Origin: UBA10003 sp964365025
Lineage (GTDB): Bacteria > Patescibacteriota > Patescibacteriia > Magasanikbacterales > UBA10003
Assembly: GCA_964365025.1 (NCBI GenBank)
Contig: CAYIOJ010000038.1
Location: 1 to 8,462, forward strand
DNA length: 8,462 nucleotides
Reading direction: 5' to 3'
Shown: piece by piece, positions 6,127-8,462 of the stretch
Numbering within the stretch: the first letter of the stretch is position 1
Layout of the letters: each line of letters opens with the position of its first letter
Notes under the pieces: generated by a model
What the model saw: the letters and a program-made list of their open reading frames with translations, nothing else
What the model was told of the DNA's origin: nothing
The model's database searches: none
Translations under genes and position numbers: made by a program

Positions 6127-7238
6127 AACACGGTTAAATTAATTAGCCTTAATTCTTTGTTTCCAAGAGAGTCTCTTACAAATAACAAAATATCATGCTC
6201 TCCTTCTTGGTCTGGAGTTGGAGTAAAATTTATCAAGCCTGTCGTTTGGTCTATATTGAATAAATCATTAAAAGATTCAAATTGTAGATTTAATCCTTTC
6301 GCATTAATTTGTGATTCAAACGGAATACCAACTTGTGCTATGAGTATTATTGGATCTTGCACATACAAAGAATAGTTATAACTTTGCATTTGTTGTTCCA
6401 AGCAATTGCTAATCAATTGATTAGTTAAATATTCATCCGCATCAAAAGGAAGATTTTGGCAGGAAATCTTCCTGTATTTGTTAGCAAATACAAATTTTCT
6501 TAAAGAATTTGTTTTCGTGTCATTATAATTAATATTAAAGACTAAAGTATCATTCCCAACATTTGTTACATCAACAAAGAAATTATTTTCCGTTGCATTG
6601 TTTATAATGCAGCTTATGCATAAAGAATACTTGTCCTCAATCTGCTTGTCAATTAAATACTTATTAAATTCGTAAATGTCATATAATCTATTTCCTCCTA
6701 TTATTATTTGAAAATTATTTACTTCAAAGGTAATATCCGTTACTTTAATTTTAACAGGTATGGCAATATCAATGATTATTTGGTCTTTAAGGATTTTTGT
6801 AGATACATTTTCAATTTTATAATCTATGTCCATTATCTCTGTAAAATTCTTCAAATTATTGAAGCAATAATTTGCATATAACTTGATATATTCAGATAAG
6901 GAATTTTCAAATACTTCTATCTTCGGAAATAAACTTTGATCTTCATAAAAATAGAATGCGGTATTAATAATGCCTTCGCTGTAAGATTTTTGAGGCAGAA
7001 CGTAATACCCTCCCTGTAAACTTGCGTAATCAATCCCTTCAGTTGCTAAGTTCTTAAAACAAAGCTCTAAGAAGTTTCTCACATTTTCTGTTGAAAATAC
7101 AATAACAGAAGACTGGATAGCTTCGGTCCTAACATTTTCTGAACTTATATTTGAGGATATGAAGTGAAGAAAACCTACTCCTATTAAGATAACAAAACCT
7201 AATATAAGAAACAAAGCAATTTGTGCTCCTTTTTGCAT
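6120..7238 (-). CDS. Pilin-like N-terminus, membrane-anchored surface protein with cadherin-like C-terminal domain
   Basis: 372 residues from ATG at 7238. The frame stays open to a TTG at 7277, but that TTG lies in the BRE/TATA region, so the longer start is rejected; ATG at 7244 is a two-residue alternative. MQKGAQIALFLILGFVILI resembles class III (type IV pilin-like) signal sequences: a short charged start, KGA, then one hydrophobic helix (about 5-27). The outer part (about 30-290) has regularly placed cysteines (LCFKNL, YCFNNL, LCISC) and a GGYYVLP stretch. From memory this resembles a family of uncharacterised DPANN envelope proteins. The end (about 295-372) looks like a dystroglycan/cadherin-type Ig domain: VGIPFESQI, NIDQTTGLINFTPTP, FVRDSLGN. 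It is first in an operon with the secreted 682-residue protein. Role unknown; adhesion or envelope anchoring is a guess. Whether the pilin peptidase processes it is uncertain. Confidence 0.72.
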   Translation of the reverse strand: MQKGAQIALFLILGFVILIGVGFLHFISSNISSENVRTEAIQSSVIVFSTENVRNFLELCFKNLATEGIDYASLQGGYYVLPQKSYSEGIINTAFYFYEDQSLFPKIEVFENSLSEYIKLYANYCFNNLKNFTEIMDIDYKIENVSTKILKDQIIIDIAIPVKIKVTDITFEVNNFQIIIGGNRLYDIYEFNKYLIDKQIEDKYSLCISCIINNATENNFFVDVTNVGNDTLVFNINYNDTKTNSLRKFVFANKYRKISCQNLPFDADEYLTNQLISNCLEQQMQSYNYSLYVQDPIILIAQVGIPFESQINAKGLNLQFESFNDLFNIDQTTGLINFTPTPDQEGEHDILLFVRDSLGNKELRLINLTVLR

Positions 7239-7257
7239 ACACATTCCCTTTAAATAA

Positions 7258-7276
7258 CAATATAAAAACTTTTCCA
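7258..7276 (-). promoter_or_regulatory. BRE and TATA box of the surface-protein operon
   Basis: On the minus strand GGAAAAG (7276-7270) is followed directly by TTTTTATATTG (7268-7258), a good BRE plus TATA pair. The TATA centre near 7264 predicts a start near 7238, exactly the ATG chosen for the pilin-like gene, so the message should be leaderless. This decides between the ATG and the upstream TTG at 7277. Confidence 0.65.
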
Positions 7277-7302
7277 AAACCTTTATTAACCATCCTTTTT
7301 TC

Positions 7303-7315
7303 TTAATTTTATTTT
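7303..7315 (+). promoter_or_regulatory. Candidate TATA region for secFD
   Basis: TTAATTTTATTTT is AT-rich and TATA-like, but a start predicted from it (near 7335) would leave out the ribosome binding site at 7325-7329. The alternatives CTTTATTAAC (7281-7290) and TATAAAAAC (7261-7269) would give leaders of about 27 and 48 bases that include it, and are therefore as plausible. The secFD promoter lies in this 99-base divergent region, but its exact box cannot be chosen by eye. Confidence 0.3.
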
Positions 7316-7324
7316 TAGTATCGT

Positions 7325-7329
7325 GGTGG
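7325..7329 (+). promoter_or_regulatory. Ribosome binding site that sets the secF start
   Basis: GGTGG lies eight bases before ATG at 7338. The frame also opens at GTG codons at 7323 and 7326, but those are within this ribosome binding site, so they are unlikely starts. Confidence 0.7.
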
Positions 7330-7337
7330 CTAAATTA

Positions 7338-8282
7338 ATGGAGCAAAAAAATATCGAGAAAAAAAAATCCCTAAAGCAAGCTTTGTTTGAAATTTATGAC
7401 AAGAAATACAGATTATTACTTGTTATTCCATTCTTAATACTGTTTCTTGCCTTAATTCAGGTTGGCTATCAGGTCTATACAACAGGAGAGTTCGTTCAAA
7501 AGGATGTTTCGCTGAAGGGAGGCGTGACTGTAACAGTCCCATACAATAAAAATGTGGACACAAGCCAGATAAAAGGCCAAATCTCCGGCAGGTTCCAGGA
7601 CAGCGACATCGCTGTGAGGACATTAAGAAGCGTAGGAACAGTTGTTGGAATTCTGATAGAAGCGGATATTGACGGAAATGATAAAGCTCAGGTTCAAAAC
7701 TTATTGCAGGCAATTGAAAGCTCATTAAAAATAGACTTAAGCAAAGTTGACTATGGAATTGAAATTATAGGATCTTCCTTGGGAGCAAGCTTCTTCAAAG
7801 AGTCCCTGATTGCATTGGCAGTTGCATTTATGTTCATGGGCCTGGTTGTTTTGGTTTACTTCAGGACATTCATCCCAAGCGCTGCAGTCATTTTGGCTGC
7901 CTTTTCCGATATGGTTGTTGCATTGGCTGTGATAAATCTGCTTGGCATCAAGATCGGCACAGCTGGAATTGCGGCATTCTTGATGCTTATCGGCTATTCG
8001 GTTGATACCGATATTTTGTTGACCGTCAGGGTTTTGAAAAGGAAAGAAGGCACTGTTATGGACAGAATAATAAGCTCTATAAAAACAGGCATGACAGAGA
8101 CAATTACAGCAATTGTTGCTGTTACAGTTGCAATGCTTGTCACCCAAAGCGAGGTCATAAGGCAGATTATGCTTATCCTCCTAATTGGCCTGATTGCGGA
8201 TATTTTCAATACCTGGATTCAAAATGTGGGGTTATTGCGAATTTATGTTGAAAGAAAAGCAAAGAAGGGAGTGCAAATATGA
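7338..8282 (+). CDS. secF: Protein translocase subunit SecF
   Basis: Membrane subunit that with SecD aids protein export through the Sec channel, using the ion gradient in bacterial relatives. 314 residues from ATG at 7338, a normal length for archaeal SecF. The order is typical: short basic cytosolic start, TM1 (about 26-45), outer P1-type domain (about 55-150) beginning DVSLKGGVTVTV, TM2 (about 155-176), TM3 (about 180-203), TM4 (about 206-228) with the conserved GYSVDTDILLTVRVLKR (219-235), TM5 (about 256-270) and TM6 (about 274-300). The GYSVDTD motif is the archaeal version of the bacterial GYSVNDT signature in the proton/sodium path. Its stop overlaps the secD start by four bases (ATGA), so the two are co-translated. 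It sits head to head with an operon of exported proteins, which suits its role. Confidence 0.95.
   Translation: MEQKNIEKKKSLKQALFEIYDKKYRLLLVIPFLILFLALIQVGYQVYTTGEFVQKDVSLKGGVTVTVPYNKNVDTSQIKGQISGRFQDSDIAVRTLRSVGTVVGILIEADIDGNDKAQVQNLLQAIESSLKIDLSKVDYGIEIIGSSLGASFFKESLIALAVAFMFMGLVVLVYFRTFIPSAAVILAAFSDMVVALAVINLLGIKIGTAGIAAFLMLIGYSVDTDILLTVRVLKRKEGTVMDRIISSIKTGMTETITAIVAVTVAMLVTQSEVIRQIMLILLIGLIADIFNTWIQNVGLLRIYVERKAKKGVQI
8267..8271 (+). promoter_or_regulatory. Ribosome binding site for secD inside secF
   Basis: GGGAG in the last codons of secF lies seven bases before the secD ATG at 8279. Together with the ATGA overlap it indicates coupled translation of the two subunits. Confidence 0.6.
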
Positions 8283-8462
8283 ACTATAAACTCAAAAAGC
8301 TAATCACAAACTGGAGAGTAATCTTATTGGCATTATTTATTGTTATGTCCATAATAGCAATCCATCCTGCCTTAAGCGAAGGAGTCGCAATCAGAAGCGT
8401 TCTCACAAACAGCTCAGCCAGTTTGGCAGGGATTCCCCAGCCAAAGCCCAATGTGCAGCCAG
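8279..8462 (+). CDS. secD: Protein translocase subunit SecD, N-terminal fragment cut by window edge
   Basis: Partner of SecF in the Sec export helper complex. Only the first 61 codons are visible. They start MNYKLKKLITNWRVILL, a basic cytosolic segment followed by the first membrane helix (about 13-32), then HPALSEGVAIRSVLTNSSAS (residues 29-48), which matches the start of archaeal SecD outer domains (the usual pattern is EGV-x-IRSV then NSSA and AG). The ATG overlaps the secF stop as ATGA, and a GGGAG site precedes it. Family and start are clear from the motif and context; domains beyond residue 61 cannot be judged. Confidence 0.88.
   Translation, partial: MNYKLKKLITNWRVILLALFIVMSIIAIHPALSEGVAIRSVLTNSSASLAGIPQPKPNVQP

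Noticed and set aside
7239..7277. TTG start extending the pilin-like protein by 13 residues
   Set aside because: The TTG is within the BRE/TATA region, so it would not be transcribed, and the extension spoils the short N-terminus typical of this kind of protein.
7323..7337. GTG starts for secF at 7323 or 7326
   Set aside because: These codons are part of the GGTGG ribosome binding site for the ATG at 7338.
7423..8209. Minus-strand open frames opposite secF
   Set aside because: Shadows of the secF coding pattern with low-complexity, Cys/Asn-rich or motif-free translations; the plus frame has clear SecF motifs.
1..8462. CRISPR array, insertion sequence or phage genes
   Set aside because: No regularly spaced direct repeats, transposase motifs or phage proteins are seen on either strand.

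Overview
The window looks like a piece of an AT-rich archaeal genome, most likely a DPANN-type lineage such as Woesearchaeota or Pacearchaeota. This rests on four things seen or recognised in the sequence. There is an archaeal-type SecF followed by SecD. There is a tandemly duplicated Lrp/AsnC regulator. There is a pilin-like membrane protein of a style common in DPANN genomes (short N-terminus with KGAQIALFLILG, then a cadherin-like end). TATA boxes sit about 25 bases before start codons, as expected for leaderless archaeal transcripts. The lineage is an inference, because no rRNA is present.

Layout. Positions 1-632 (minus) hold the N-terminal 210 codons of a divergent cis-prenyltransferase that runs off the left edge. 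A 96-base divergent promoter region separates it from a 362-residue double Lrp/AsnC regulator (729-1817, plus). A 364-base intergenic stretch follows, with palindromes, a hairpin and a GAGCGAAGCGAAC element but no convincing gene. Next is CTP synthase (pyrG, 2182-3900, plus; TTG start behind a clear AGGTGG ribosome binding site). The 167 bases after pyrG are dense in inverted repeats and probably serve as a two-sided terminator for the convergent genes. Positions 4068-7238 (minus) hold a tight two-gene surface operon: the pilin-like, single-membrane-span protein with a C-terminal cadherin-like domain is transcribed first, and 3 bases later comes a 682-residue secreted, cysteine-clustered protein with a possible lysozyme-like domain. 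On the plus strand secF (7338-8282) and the start of secD (8279 to the right edge) overlap by 4 bases.

How they fit. The right half concerns the cell envelope: SecDF assists Sec export and sits head to head with an operon of two exported proteins. The cis-prenyltransferase would supply polyprenyl lipid carriers for glycosylation, also an envelope job. CTP synthase is housekeeping. The double Lrp protein is the only DNA-binding regulator in view, and palindromes lie in the pyrG upstream region just beyond it. Base use differs visibly: pyrG and secFD use more G/C-rich codons than the regulator, the prenyltransferase and the surface operon.

The most notable items are the surface operon with its possible lysozyme-like domain, the divergent prenyltransferase with an insertion and altered motif residues, the double Lrp regulator with nearby palindromes, and the mutually exclusive hairpins at the pyrG 3' end.
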